NCBI GenBank assembly: GCA_012934845.2
Contig: WNNJ02000803.1
Coordinates: forward strand, 124,001 to 188,000
Length of the DNA: 64,000 bases
Direction: 5' to 3'
From: Pomphorhynchus laevis
Lineage: Eukaryota; Acanthocephala; Palaeacanthocephala; Echinorhynchida; Pomphorhynchidae
A program made the translations under genes and the position numbers. The first letter of the stretch is position 1; every line of letters begins with the position of its first letter. Below the pieces are notes generated by a model. The model made no database searches. It worked only from the letters and a program-made list of their open reading frames with translations, and was not told the origin of the DNA. Shown here in pieces: positions 32,205 to 42,990 of the stretch.

Positions 32205-32515
32205 ATTACCCTATTTTCTACTAGTTTCAATTAAATTTCTCCAAAGTTCGACAATATCGTCACATGAGCCTACAAATATACCATCGTATGCATACCAATA
32301 ATGACTTAAATTGGGATATCTACATTTCAGTTATCTCAGAAGGGTCATTGATGCTACTTCCCAATGCTGCAATAGACAATAAATCGCCTTGCGTAAACTT
32401 TAGATTTTATGATAAATTCTTCAAATCGCCAATAAATCGCCAATTTATTCGACAATAAATCGCCCTGCGTAAACTCTTTAGATTTTATGATAAATTCTCT
32501 AGTGCAAGAGTTGTA
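32205..32515 (-). pseudogene. REL RT fragment with internal duplication
   Basis: Minus-strand traces of RT motif B (EFIIKSKEFTQGDLLS), then IAALGSSINDP, then HYWYAYDGIFVGSCDD (motif C, with YAYD) and VELWRNLIE, in several frames. An imperfect repeat of about 48 bp (32377-32424 and 32455-32503) duplicates the motif B region. Family E inserted next to it (its tail is at 32527). Very old. Confidence 0.65.
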
Positions 32516-32602
32516 GATACTGAGTAATTATTATTATTATAGTGTACAAGTTACTAGCCGCAAATGGCTGTTTCAACTGTTCACAAATTACATTTTAAAA
32601 TA

Positions 32603-35586
32603 TCAATTAAAATACATCCACGAATCCAAATTAGAGTTAACAATCCACTTCAGCAGCATCTTCTTGAAGTGTCTATTGCTAGTAGCATTGACGACGTCCT
32701 CATGCAGCGAATTCCAAACATTCAATGCGCGGTGGGAAAGCCTACTCACACTCCTTATTTTGCCATGGGGGAATTTAAATAACGTAAGGGAGTGACCTCT
32801 GCGACGCGAATTTCTCAATTTTATCGAATTGGATGGGAACCCCTCTTTTCCACGAACCAAATGCCACATCGCTACAAGATCTAAATATAGTAGCCTCTGG
32901 GCCGTTGAAGGCATTTTTAAGCAAGCTAGGCGCTCATTGTAAGAATAAAGAGATGTAATGCAAAGTTTGGTTCCTCTACGTAAAATCGACTCGGTCTTTT
33001 TCATCTCAGCCTTGGTGGATGGAAAAGTTGATGCGATGCAGTATTCCACATGCGGACGGACTAACGCACAGTAGAGATGCTTAAATAATTTTGGATGCAG
33101 CTTACTAAATGTGTTCTTAATACAATACAAGGCCTTCATGGCTTTACCGTAGATATAATCGGTATTCGGTCGTGTTTTAAGGTCGTTATTCAAAATAATC
33201 CCTAGGTCTCTATGAACAGAAATGTTGTGAAGCTTATAACATCCTAAATAGAATTCATGATCAGATTTACATTTGCCGAGTTTCATATGAACGCACTTAT
33301 CTACATTTATGGTCATACCGGTAGCACTGCTCCAGTCGTAGATTGTCTGGAGATCATGTTGTAGATGCCGGCCATCAGGATCTGAGATGCTATCGCACCA
33401 CACTTTCACATCGTCTGCGAATGCCAGGCAGGGACTGTTTATGCGTAACAGAAGATCATTGAGAAATATAATAAAAAGCAAGGGACCAAGGACTGTACCT
33501 TGCGGAACTCCGGATTTAACTAACCTAGTAGAAGACATGCTATTGCCAACCCTCACCTGAAATGATCTCCCGTCCAAAAAATCACGAATCCAATTGCATA
33601 ACATGGAGGATACTCCGTAGTGTGCTAACAACCTAATCATCCCATCATGAGGGACGCGATCGAAGGCTTTCGAAAAATCAATAAAGATTATATCGAGTGA
33701 GCTACCAAAACTTAACGACTGGGTCCAAGTTTCGCGCGCGGTAAGCAAGTTCGTCAAACAAGAACGGGAGTGACGAAAACCATGTTGAGCGGACGATAGT
33801 ATACCAAGAGAGACAAGATGATCGTAGACTCTAGTGCTGATGGCGCGTTCGAGAACTTTGCACAGAGAAGAGGTTAAGCTTATTGGCCTATAATCACCAC
33901 AGGATGATGCAAAAATTTTTTGGGAATAGGAACAACGGTTGCAGTTTTCCAATCTTCTGGGACACTGCCAGTGGCCAGAATTTTATCAAAGATAATAGTC
34001 AGGAATGGTGCCAGGTAACTCGATAAAGCTTTGAGCAGGTATGGGGAGATGTCATCGGGGCCAGCTGCGCTAAAAGGACGAATATTATTGAGATAATCTT
34101 GAATTTCAGTAACGCAAATTGGCCGGGATTCATTACGCGGAGGGATAGAGCACCCGTACCATATCATATGAGAATCGCAATGTGGTAAAGTGGATAAAGA
34201 GAACGAGGATGCGAAGGTCTCAGCTATATCAGTTTCATTTGTAACCAAGCCACATTCAGAGTGCACATGCTTGATTGCAGAGTTGAGCGTTCCGTTTTGC
34301 CGAGCATATGACCAAAATAGCTTGGGGTTGCGATTAACTTCCTTGATGATTGTAGATTCGAATTTATCACGTTTTAACGTTTTCATACGAGTACAGACGT
34401 TCCTAAGATACCTATAAATGTTGGCGTAATACGGAAGCGAACGAGATAACTTCCAAAGACGATTTCGTACTCGCAACATCAATCTCAGGTCCTTATCGAA
34501 CCAAACAGGATATTTAGTATTTGGCGAGATGATACGCTTTGGTGCAAACACGTCAGAAATACCTAAAAGGTAATCCCCAATCACTTTTAGTGAGACTTCT
34601 TTAGTATTTGTTAAAGATAGTGGACGACGTTGACAGAAAGATAAAATTTGCTCATCAAGCACTTTTGACCAAACCCGTTTTACGATGGGAGCCGTAAAAT
34701 GGCGGAATTTAAAGTTTGGGGTGACCTGTAGTGATAGCACGCAGTGGTCAGAGTTACCTATCGGTGGAAGATAATCCACTCTAGCTATGTCTTCAAGACG
34801 TTTGGAAAAAACCAAGTCAAGTATAGTATCATTATTATGGGAAGAAAATCGTGTGGGCTCTTGAATGTGTTGTACTAGTAAGAGTTCATCAGCGAGGAAG
34901 TGGGAGATTTCTCTTTCTACGACGGTGCCATCATCAAATATTGTTTGCCGCCAATCTGATCTAGGTAGGTTGAAGTCTCCTAGAAGAAGGAAATGAGAAC
35001 TGATACTTATCGATCGCAATACTGACTTCAGAAGATTACAATCAGTGATCATAGAAGGTGAGCGATATACAACGCAGAGACTGATACCAACACGATCATA
35101 CCCAATATGAAAGGTAATACTCTCGAACGAGCCTTGCGGATCACAAACTTGATCGATGCCAGAAATTAGCAAATGGTCTCGAACGTACACTGCAACACCG
35201 CCCCCTCGCATACTGGACCTCCTGTCCCCTCGAAGTAGACGATAACCTGGAATATTTACAGTGGCATCCAAGATGTGTTCATGTAGCCATGACTCACTAA
35301 CACAGAATATATCATACGCATTAACCTCAACATGGTATCGAAGCTCTACAAGTTGTGCAGGAAGACTTCGTAAATTTGAATAACCTACCGATAAATAGCA
35401 ACGAGTTGCATTGGAATCCTTTTTGGTTTTACTAAGGCACGGTCTATTAAATACAATCAGATACCCTAAGGAATGGTCAGTGTTCTCTGAATTTACATGG
35501 AAACAGGGGTCCCGACAGTTAAAGGAGCCAACTGTTTCCAACGTACGACAGGACGCCACTTGACAACCCGAAAATCCCGTATGCAT
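32603..35586 (-). pseudogene. Family E ORF2: APE endonuclease plus RT, one frame change
   Basis: 35586-33880 (568 codons) and 33952-32603 (449 codons) overlap in different frames near a T-run at about 33910. Endonuclease: VGYSNLRSLPAQLVEL, DIFCVSESWLHEHIL, MRGGGVAVYVRDHL, LLLGDFNLPRSDW, GNSDHCVLSLQV. RT: FSAAGPDDISPYLLK, VPEDWKTATVVPIPK, DYRPISLTSSLCKVLERAI, DIIFIDFSKAFDRVPHDGM, SGVPQGTVLGPLLFIIFLND, LAFADDVKVWCDS (both Asp kept). The end includes HRDLGIILNNDLKTRPNTDY and the C-terminal domain to FKKMLLKWIV. The single shift is the only visible lesion. Confidence 0.92.
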
Positions 35587-36374
35587 ATATTAGCCTCACC
35601 TTGAGAAAGCCGGTGTCTCAATTCGATGTTTGCTTTTCGTAATTGTAATCGCTCATCTGGCGAAAGGTCACGAAGGATACGAAATGGCAACCACCTAAGA
35701 CGATATCCACGTGATAACAACATGCGCACATGATCACTAGAGGACAATATCACCTTCAACAGTCTTGGTTTATCCTGTGTTCTTTTACCAAGCCGAAATA
35801 GCTTCTTCACGTGTATAGACGATGCTAACTCTTCATCACCTTCATGCAATAGATGGGATAATACCTTACGCAAAATAGACACGTCATGGTCCATATGTTC
35901 CTGTGAGTTTGCGGAATTGGACTCAGTAAGTTCGCTGAATAACACGCTATATGACCTGTCATAATGATGCCGAGTTATCTCAACCGACTTCGCATGTCGA
36001 ACTTCACTATTTTCTGAAGGGGAAAAGTTCGATGCTATATGGGTTGGGGATCTGTTGTCTGAAGACGTGCACAAGCTGGACGACGAATTTGCTTGGACAC
36101 TGGTGTCATTGTTGTCGATAATTGGCTTATCACATGGTGCAACATTTATAAGAGCATGCTTTGAATTCAATGAAGTCCGTAAAATACTGTCGCCCATCCG
36201 GCATTGAGGCTCAACTTCAATGTTGGAACTTGTGGCATTTACTACTGATTTAGGAGGCAAGTAATTTTCTAGCGTAGATGAAATGATGTGCGAATCGTCA
36301 TCAGAAACTATCTTAGTAATCGTATATGACCTCTCATGTCCCCTTTTCCACACTCGAGTTGGCGTTGAAGCCAC
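35493..36374 (-). CDS. Family E ORF1 protein
   Basis: 293 codons, intact. The C-terminal half holds the conserved CR1 ORF1 domain: SYSVLFSELTESN, HMDHDVSILRKVLSHLLHEG, VKKLFRLGKRTQDKPRLLKV, DLSPDERLQLRKANIELRHR, GEANICIRDFRVV. It is RNA-binding by analogy. The N-terminal part is polar and lacks the CPVW zinc cluster found in C, F and A'. The true start may lie further upstream, since the frame is short compared with the 420-440 codons of the others. It is upstream of and overlapping ORF2, so both are read from one transcript. Confidence 0.85.
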   Translation of the reverse strand: MASTPTRVWKRGHERSYTITKIVSDDDSHIISSTLENYLPPKSVVNATSSNIEVEPQCRMGDSILRTSLNSKHALINVAPCDKPIIDNNDTSVQANSSSSLCTSSDNRSPTHIASNFSPSENSEVRHAKSVEITRHHYDRSYSVLFSELTESNSANSQEHMDHDVSILRKVLSHLLHEGDEELASSIHVKKLFRLGKRTQDKPRLLKVILSSSDHVRMLLSRGYRLRWLPFRILRDLSPDERLQLRKANIELRHRLSQGEANICIRDFRVVKWRPVVRWKQLAPLTVGTPVSM

Positions 36375-36589
36375 AGAAAGGCTATTATCATGTAATATAT
36401 TGAATATTCAATATTGTTGATAAACTCGGCCACATATTGATCGTGTTCAATAGGGTTGTCTTTCTGTTTATGCAATTAAATGCATTTGTTGATTTAAGCA
36501 CAATAATGCAGTTATCGTTGGAATTCGAAAATTTGTTTCTGATCTAGTAAACTGGTAATTTGATGTCGCATCTCTGTAGAGCACATAAT

Positions 36590-37340
36590 TGTTTTATTGA
36601 CTACTTCTACTCTGATTAGATCTCGCCTAATTCCCCTTGTCAAAACTCTTCCCACAATTCGTCTCATTACCTGCCCAACTCCTACGTGTAAGAGTTGGCA
36701 GCACTACCTCAGTGTAGGTGTTGCCTTTTTGTTTGAACTAAGTACGAATTATGTTCTTGTTTTAAACAGGAAGCCTGAGTCGTTTCCTGTAGGTGTGGAT
36801 CTAAGTAATGATTGTTCATTGTATCGACTTCTGTTCATGGTTTAACATTTTGATAACATTTCGAGACGGACCGCTTTGTCGGAGTTTGGTAATCAGTTTG
36901 GTCCCATCAGGGTGTCATCTTTACTCTCTGTAGACGATGTCTTGTTATCCCCTAATACGGATGACCTAAAATGCTTATTGTATCGATTTACGGTGGAATG
37001 TTAAGTGGCCGGTTTGAGAGTTAGCATATCTAAAACTGTCTCGATGTGCTATGTTCTGAACAAGGCTGCATAGTCGATACGAATATGTGATTAGGTCTTA
37101 CCCGACGTGGAAGAGTTCAAATACTTTGGCGTCTTGTTATTGAGTTATAGTAGGAATAATTTGGATAAAATTTCGATATTTAAAATTAAAAATTTCTATT
37201 TCACTCTCTCCACTAATAAATAATAGAAACCAATGAGTGAACAGTCAATTTATAATATAATAATCGGGATATTGAGATATGGATCTGTGCAGCTAACGCA
37301 ATAATGTGTTCTTTACACAGATTAGTTGTAGTAAAGAGAG
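36590..37340 (+). mobile_element. Decayed RTE-like LINE relic (RT palm region)
   Basis: Plus-strand traces in order, mixing frames and stops: NRKPESFPVGVDLSNDCSLY (the VGVGLRQGCVLSP region), HFDNISRR, FGPIRVSSLLSVDDVLLSPN (the SLLFADDVVLL motif, here VDD), DDLKCLLYRFTVEC, LRVSISKTVSMCYV, LPDVEEFKYFGVLL (the VEEFKYLGVLF hallmark). This is the RTE-type RT widespread in fishes and invertebrates. Many substitutions and stops make it one of the oldest recognisable relics here. The sequence around 36680-36725 forms a hairpin like that at 3128-3175. Confidence 0.7.
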
Positions 37341-37860
37341 AGCAAAGACTTTAGGATAAACTTTTAATTTATCGCTGTCTTCTTACATACCCTTACTTAG
37401 GGACATGAACTTTGGATAGTAATTGAAATAACTAAATTTCAACTATAGGCGAATGAAACGAAGTTCCATCATTGTGTGGCCGACTATAGCCTGAGATCCA
37501 TCTTCGTTCATCTGAGAGAATCTGGGAGTAAAATCGCTGATCCTCCCCTTTGAAGGAAGTCAGCTGTGGTGATAGGTAATTAGAGTATGGCTTGGGCATA
37601 ACGAGTTCCAGATTGAACTTTCTAAAGGAAACCCCAAGACAGACCTCGTTAAAAGAGAAAGACCAAATTTTCCATATTGTCAAGGAATATTTTGGACAAT
37701 TCGAAAGGGAAATCTATTAGTTTACTCTGGACCGTAATACTTGATCACGTCTCGTTTGTGCACTGTCTACACAACCTGACTTTCGGATAAGTTGAAATTA
37801 AATTTCTGGTTAAACCAGAGAATTTTTTTTCGAGGCGGAAGTTGTCTGTGGGGGTGATAT
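37340..37860. other. Unassigned segment
   Basis: About 520 bp. An 83-codon minus frame (37683-37432) is present but shows no known motif and no link to neighbouring elements. I see no repeat shared with the rest of the window. Confidence 0.35.
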
Positions 37861-37861
37861 G

Positions 37862-39085
37862 GGCTAGTAGAGAAGACACATAGGGGAGATGGAGCGCCAT
37901 CGAATTTTTGGGCGGGTGTTGACAACTTGAAAATTTCCGTCGATGTTTCGGATGGAGAGATGTTTCACCGTTTTCCTTCCGACGGCGTTTTTCGATGCGG
38001 GCAGATGAGAGTTGAGCGATTTCGGAGGGGGTGCGATCGGGGAAATGCGAGTGGCTAAAGAGTACATGAGTTTGAATCGTTGGGATAGGAAAGAAAACGC
38101 GTGAGAGTGATGCTTGAAAACAATTTTTAGGGGAGGAGGTTTATAAGGATTAGATTGTGATTTGTTTAGGCAGAAGAATGCGACAGAAGATATGTTGTTG
38201 CAAAAGGATGGTTTATCTGCATGAACAAGATACAAGAGGATGGATCTGAATGCGGAAACATCGTGGTCGAGACGTGTCTGTGGAGATAAAGATGTGGATG
38301 GAGTGATATTAGTGACAATGATGCAACGATTCCGAGAAGGAAAGCTTTTTTGTAAAAGAGGACGATTAACATGAGTTGGTGAGATCACGATATGAGAGCT
38401 GGGAGTTAAAGGTATCAAGTGAGTCGGTTTGACAGAGATTTTGATAATATAGAGGGTAGTGAGCGATGTGAGGAAAGGTTATGAGTGGAAGGATAGTGGA
38501 GGTTGGTGGAGGTGATTTTGATTGATGCATATAGGTTATTGAGAAACTTGACAGAAGGGAAGAGACGGGGTGTTGGGAAGTGAAGACATGGGATTAGAAG
38601 TGCATGTGATGACAGGATCAGTGGGTTGACAAACATCAGAAACGACTGGGGTGGTTTGAGTGGACACGTTGGAGGTTGATATGTTCTTATGGGAAAGGTC
38701 GCGTATGAGTTTGGTGGCACATAAGCTACATAGGAAGTCTTCTTTAGACTTATGTTATCGCATGCGATTGTAGTCCAGACGCTGCAGTCGTGTGTCGAGC
38801 ACTGTACTTGTAGTTGAGCACAGTTGGTGTCAGTCGTAGCTGTCTTCTTACGTCTTCCCATCAACGTCCTTGAGTGTTTAAACTGTTACATTTGTTACTG
38901 ATTGAAATGCTAAGTTTTTCAGCGAGCGGAACTGTAATCGGCTCAGTAATTTGTTTTAATAATTTGAGGGGTAAACTCTAATAGCGGAGCGAGCAGGACT
39001 ATTGATCTGGAACTGGCTTAATCTGGAACTGATTGATCTGGAACGGGATTGGTCTGGAACTGGATTGATCTGGAATGTAAGTAGT
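37862..39085 (-). mobile_element. Family A copy: 5' leader and ORF1 only
   Basis: On the minus strand: leader with tandem units (39085-38985), GCTCGCTCCGC (as in the A' leader GCTCGCTACGCTCGC), then ORF1 in two frames, 38864-38415 (MMGRRKKTATT, VQCSTHDCSVWTTIACD) and 38418-37864 (SRNRCIIVTNITPSTSLSPQ, RLDHDVSAFRSIL, VFKHHSHAFSFLSQRFKL, RPKIRWRSISPMCLL). It stops at 37862, exactly where ORF2 would begin. This is the only family A ORF1 in the window. It shares the same gene plan as A'. Confidence 0.85.
38985..39085 (-). repeat. Tandem units in family A leader
   Basis: About five imperfect units. On the plus strand they read GATCTGGAACTGG, TTAATCTGGAACTG, ATTGATCTGGAACGG, ATTGGTCTGGAACTGG, ATTGATCTGGAATG. 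The A' leader has a related pair (GGAACTGACAGGAATAAT). They are probably promoter monomers at the 5' end of the LINE. Confidence 0.8.
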
Positions 39086-39089
39086 TTTA

Positions 39090-40520
39090 ATCAAAAAATT
39101 ACAAACCAGTTCCTCTACATTCTATCCAACTATAACTACCAACCTATCTCTACTGCCCCTACACATATCGTTGGCAAGGCACTCGACATCATCGCTGTTC
39201 CCGATCATTTTGCTGCCAACACCTCACTGTCTATCTTCGATCCTGGTCTATCCTATCACTTTCTCGTCACCCTTGATCTCACTCACAACCACACCCCTAC
39301 TCACACACCTACAATCTTACGTCGCCCTTGGAGAAATCTTGACCTCTCCCTTCTCCGCTCTGCCTTACTCAAATCGTCTCTATCCTATCCCACAAAAACA
39401 CATTCCTCTTCTCATGACCTCGCCTTTCCTTTCGACTCTGAACTCACATCCACTCTCGATCTTATCTTGCTCTTTAAGCCTCACCCACACCGTTGCTTGC
39501 ACCGTGCCTCATGGTTTGACATCCAATGCCTACTCTCAAAGCGTCGACTATGTTATGCTTTTCGAGCATATCACCGGACTCTCAGACGTGATTTCCGCTC
39601 GATCACTCCGTCTTTCCGTGATTCCTATATTGCTCTTCGCCGGTCTCATCTCAACCTACTACGTACTAAATACAACTCCTTCTGGCAGCATAAAATCATC
39701 ACTTTATTCAACTTTAAGATTATCTGGCATACTTTTAACTCAATCCTTGCTCGCTCCTCCTGGCTTTGCAACATCAATCCCCATGATTAGTCGTCATTAC
39801 TCTAGACCAATGTACCCACGCTGCTTTCTCACACCTGGTCTCCATCCTATCCCACTCTGCCGGCCTAGCCTCATCCTTCCCGAACTCTTTCATCTTCTCC
39901 TTGTTTCACTTACCGAAGTCTCATCTGTCCTCATGGCTTTGCCCAACAAAACCTCACCTGCCGATCCCCTGCCTACCCACATACTCAAATCCATATACTT
40001 ATCGTTATCCACTTTTCTCACAACCTTGTTTAACTCGTCCATCCGCGCTCGTATCTTCCCTTCACACTGAAAATCTGCAATCGTTCGTCCCATACTAAAG
40101 AAAAACTCGCTCGACCCCTCCCTTCTTTTTAGCTATCGCTCCATTTCACTACTCCATACTCTTTCTAAGTTCTTAGAACGCCTCATCTTTATACAGATCA
40201 ACGCTTATCTATCCTCATCCAATCTGTACCCTCCTTTCCAATCCGCCTTTCGCTCTCATCACTCCACATAAATCGCCTGCATGAAAATTTACAACGACTT
40301 ACTCATTTCTCGAGACAAGGCTTTATATAGTGTTCTCATCTCCCTCGACCTCTCCTCCGCATTCGACATTGTCGACCACTCCGTCCTCCTTTCTCGCCTT
40401 CGTTATGATTACGGCTTTTATTCTTTCTCTGTAGCATGGTTTGCATCATATTTATCCGACCGTTCCTTTCGCGTCTGTTCTAATTCATCATCCTTCCCTC
40501 CCATCCCTATTTTTGTAAAT
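39090..40520 (+). mobile_element. Family A copy: endonuclease to RT, both ends missing
   Basis: It starts inside the endonuclease (LSNYNYQPISTAPTHIVGKA, LDIIAVPDHFAANTSLS), passes the linker (QCLLSKRRLCYAFRAYHRTL), then RT fingers in other frames (39901-40098 region; ALPNKTSPADPLP) and palm at 40281-40510 (ISLDLSSAFDIVDHSVLLSR, RSFRVCSNSSS), and breaks at about 40515 before GVPQG. Several frame changes. It stands head to head with the ORF1 fragment on the other strand. Confidence 0.88.
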
Positions 40521-41270
40521 ACATCCCTATTATTGTAAAATATTCTAATCGATTATTTTACAATCGATTGCGATTGTAAATACTCTTCCGATTAAAAAGT
40601 TCTAAGGTCTGCAGACTTACATAATTGTATTCGACGATCCAAGGCTTTTCTAATAATAATAATTATTTTTGAATGTATTTGTAGAATTGAGTCATAATCG
40701 TTATTATTTTCATTGATATACATAAATTAGTATATTTTTAAATAAAATCCTTAAGTTATGAAGATTTAAGAGCTATTAGGTAGACGCACCACGTTATATC
40801 TATCTCTCCGCTCACTATCTTTCGCTAACAATCCGTGACAATGATAATTATAAATTTGATGATTTATGTATTATACCATTTTTGTTCAGCGTTTTTATAG
40901 TAAAATTTAGTTTACAAAAAATATTGTCCTACTAATGCATATTTTCATTTTGGCTGATTTAGATAGCAGATTAAATTACCTGACTTAATTACCAGCTAAC
41001 TAATAGCTGACTAAATTACCAGCTTATGGAATTTGTAAATATTTTTGTATGCTGAAAGGACATTATTCAGCAAAAGAAAATTATTATTCAAATTTTTGAT
41101 GCACTGTCGTTAGGAAAATATCTATTATTTCGAACAAATCTATTATTTTTACAATAAATCTATTAACTATATTATTACATCCACTATTTCGATGTACCTC
41201 ACTATCGCTAGGAATAAATCTGAAACAAATAAAAAACAGGCCAAAGCAACTATAGCTTATATTGCATATA
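40520..41270. other. A/T-rich stretch, no recognised content
   Basis: About 750 bp of A/T-rich DNA with short local repeats (ATCGATTATTTTACAATCGATT near 40545, AGCTGACTAAATTACCAGCT near 41010). No coding or element signal on either strand. Confidence 0.4.
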
Positions 41271-42230
41271 GTTTAAAATTCGACTGTGCGTCCATACTTG
41301 GCTGAAGAATTTTTATTGCCGTCACTTCTTCTATTATTCTCTTGTGCAATTGCACTCGGTGACTAATATGTCTACATCGTTGAAATCTATTATGTTGCCT
41401 GTGGTGTGTGCATTATTAGCTACTGATTATTTATATGTAATCTTCGACCTTACCTGAGGATCTATTGTTGCTGTTCTAAGGTATATACAAATCAGTATCT
41501 GTTGATTTTCTATAAACATGAGGGATTAATTCGACAGTGAGACTTCACAATCTACAAAGTGAAGAAAATATTCACATGTCTAAGAGATATGGGTTTGAAT
41601 AGAATTGAGATATTCTACAAATTTTATAACATCATCCCGATCCCCTGGCCAAATTACAAAAATGTATTCGATGTATCAAAACCAACCCAATGGTTTGATG
41701 TGATACCATAATTACGCTTTCTTCAAATCCTTCCATGAAAAAATCAGATAGGGCAGGGAGCAGAGGAGATATCATAGCTACTCCTTATTTGTGATTGTAT
41801 AAAATGCTTTTAAATGTAAAGGTGTTTCGAGTGGCAAGATCTAGTAATGCTTTGCTAGAGTTTATGTGTATATTATCGGTTCATGACGTTTTCCGCATTT
41901 TAAATGAAGGCTGATAGCATTAATAAAGTGAGACTTGACATCGAAAGTCAATACACGGTATTGATCATCAGTAATTAATATATTCTTTAGTCGATATACA
42001 AAGGAATCACTATTCTTCACCTTTGAGCGAATAGTTCAATTCTTCGGTTTAAAGAGATAGTTAAGAAATCTACCTTTAGTATGGTTGAATCATCGTTTTG
42101 CAGTAATCATTAAAACAATTGAGTGTAATTTAATATTCAGTTCCGTGAACCTTCGGAAGGCCATATATTTAAGAAACAACCGGATCTGACTGGTATTATT
42201 TTAAATATTGAGCACAGGATATAATACTGA
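41270..42230 (-). mobile_element. Penelope-like element remnant (PLE-1): RT palm to GIY-YIG end
   Basis: No long frame survives, but on the minus strand traces appear in the order of a Penelope-type protein: VKNSDSFVYRLKNILITDDQ then VLTFDVKSHFINAISLHL (RT motif around the first catalytic Asp), YNHK.GVAMISPLLPALSDF then FMEGFEES (motif B), YIEYIFVIWPGDRDDVIKF and LNSIQTHISL (region of the second catalytic motif), then downstream at about 41400-41280 FNDVDILVTECNCTRE and EEVTAIKILQPSMD, like the end of a GIY-YIG endonuclease. Frame changes are numerous. Very old. The call is by motif memory, without alignment. Confidence 0.7.
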
Positions 42231-42309
42231 GCTAAGATAATGCTTTAAAGCAGCTCGAAGTTTGGTTGTAAGATTTATATCTTTACTATTGTGAATATTG
42301 CTTACACGA

Positions 42310-42490
42310 ACCGCTATTCTTCATTGGTCGGTTTGGTATTATCCTCGTGTGGTTGTTTGAATCCTATCAGCATCACTGTACACAACAATCAACGTGGGTG
42401 GACCTCATCAGCAGTGGGCCCACGGCTACATTTCGTGTTTTGGTCCTGTTACTGTTTCTGCTGAACCTTCTGTCGACGAAATGCTGGTTT
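42310..42490 (-). mobile_element. SINE-h copy 1 (body only, diverged)
   Basis: On the minus strand it aligns with the body of the SINE at 61040-61205: GAAATGTAG, then a hairpin with loop GCTGATGAG, then CCACC, ATTATCC-type words further on (TATTATCCTC on the plus strand at 42342). The tRNA head is missing. It is clearly older than the copies at 60-61 kb. Confidence 0.65.
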
Positions 42491-42509
42491 ATATTTTGCT
42501 TATATACCA

Positions 42510-42990
42510 ATCAAATCAGCTAACTGAGTCTACGTATTTAATATAATTATAAAATAAACAAAACATAATAATGCTAAATCAAAATTTAATAATTAAATAA
42601 TAAAATTAATAATCGTTTTTAGATTTTCTATAATTTAAATTAAGTTAAAATAAAAAATTGAAATTTAAAATAAACGTCATTTTTATGAATTGACTAATAA
42701 ATAACAGACGTTGTATCAGAATAAGAATTAGAGGTCATCAGGAGGAACTGCTATGCTATCAGGTTTCGGCCTCTAACTCCTCTACCCAACATAGCAGCGG
42801 GGCCAAATACACGCTAATGATGTATTTCCTCTGATTAAACTATCTAGTATCTTATTCTAATACAAAGTATATTATTTATTATCCATCCATAAAAATTTGC
42901 CACTTAAGAGTTTAAATTTATTCTTTATATTATTGTGTTGATTTATATATTTTACTATTTTATGCTTGATGTTATTTTTATTAAATTACA
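42510..42990 (+). repeat. HP repeat, full copy
   Basis: Full palindromic repeat, inverted relative to 6300-6790 and nearly identical. It begins with CAGCTAACTGAGTCTACG, the sequence found at the REL stop codon at 12340, but no REL coding sequence precedes it here. It follows a SINE remnant. The P1-like pairing has one mismatch in this copy (GGCCTC for GGCCCC) and the P2-like pairing is intact. Confidence 0.85.

Larger units (their letters stand above)
32527..36410 (-). mobile_element. CR1-type LINE family E, near-complete copy
   Basis: On the minus strand: ORF1 (36374-35493), ORF2 (35586-32603 with one frame change), 3' UTR with a small stem-loop (AGCC-ATTTGC-GGCT), TAACTTGTACACTATAATAAT and a (TAA)n tail ending at about 32527. 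ORF1 and ORF2 overlap by 94 bp. Only one break is visible in nearly 3.8 kb, so this is another relatively young element. The RT belongs with the jockey/CR1 group but is well separated from C, D and F. Confidence 0.92.

Noticed and set aside
39171-40070. 299-codon plus-strand frame in the family A fragment
   Set aside because: It is an alternative frame of the endonuclease-RT linker. The true frames show the LINE motifs, while this one is Leu/Ser/Pro-rich without motif.
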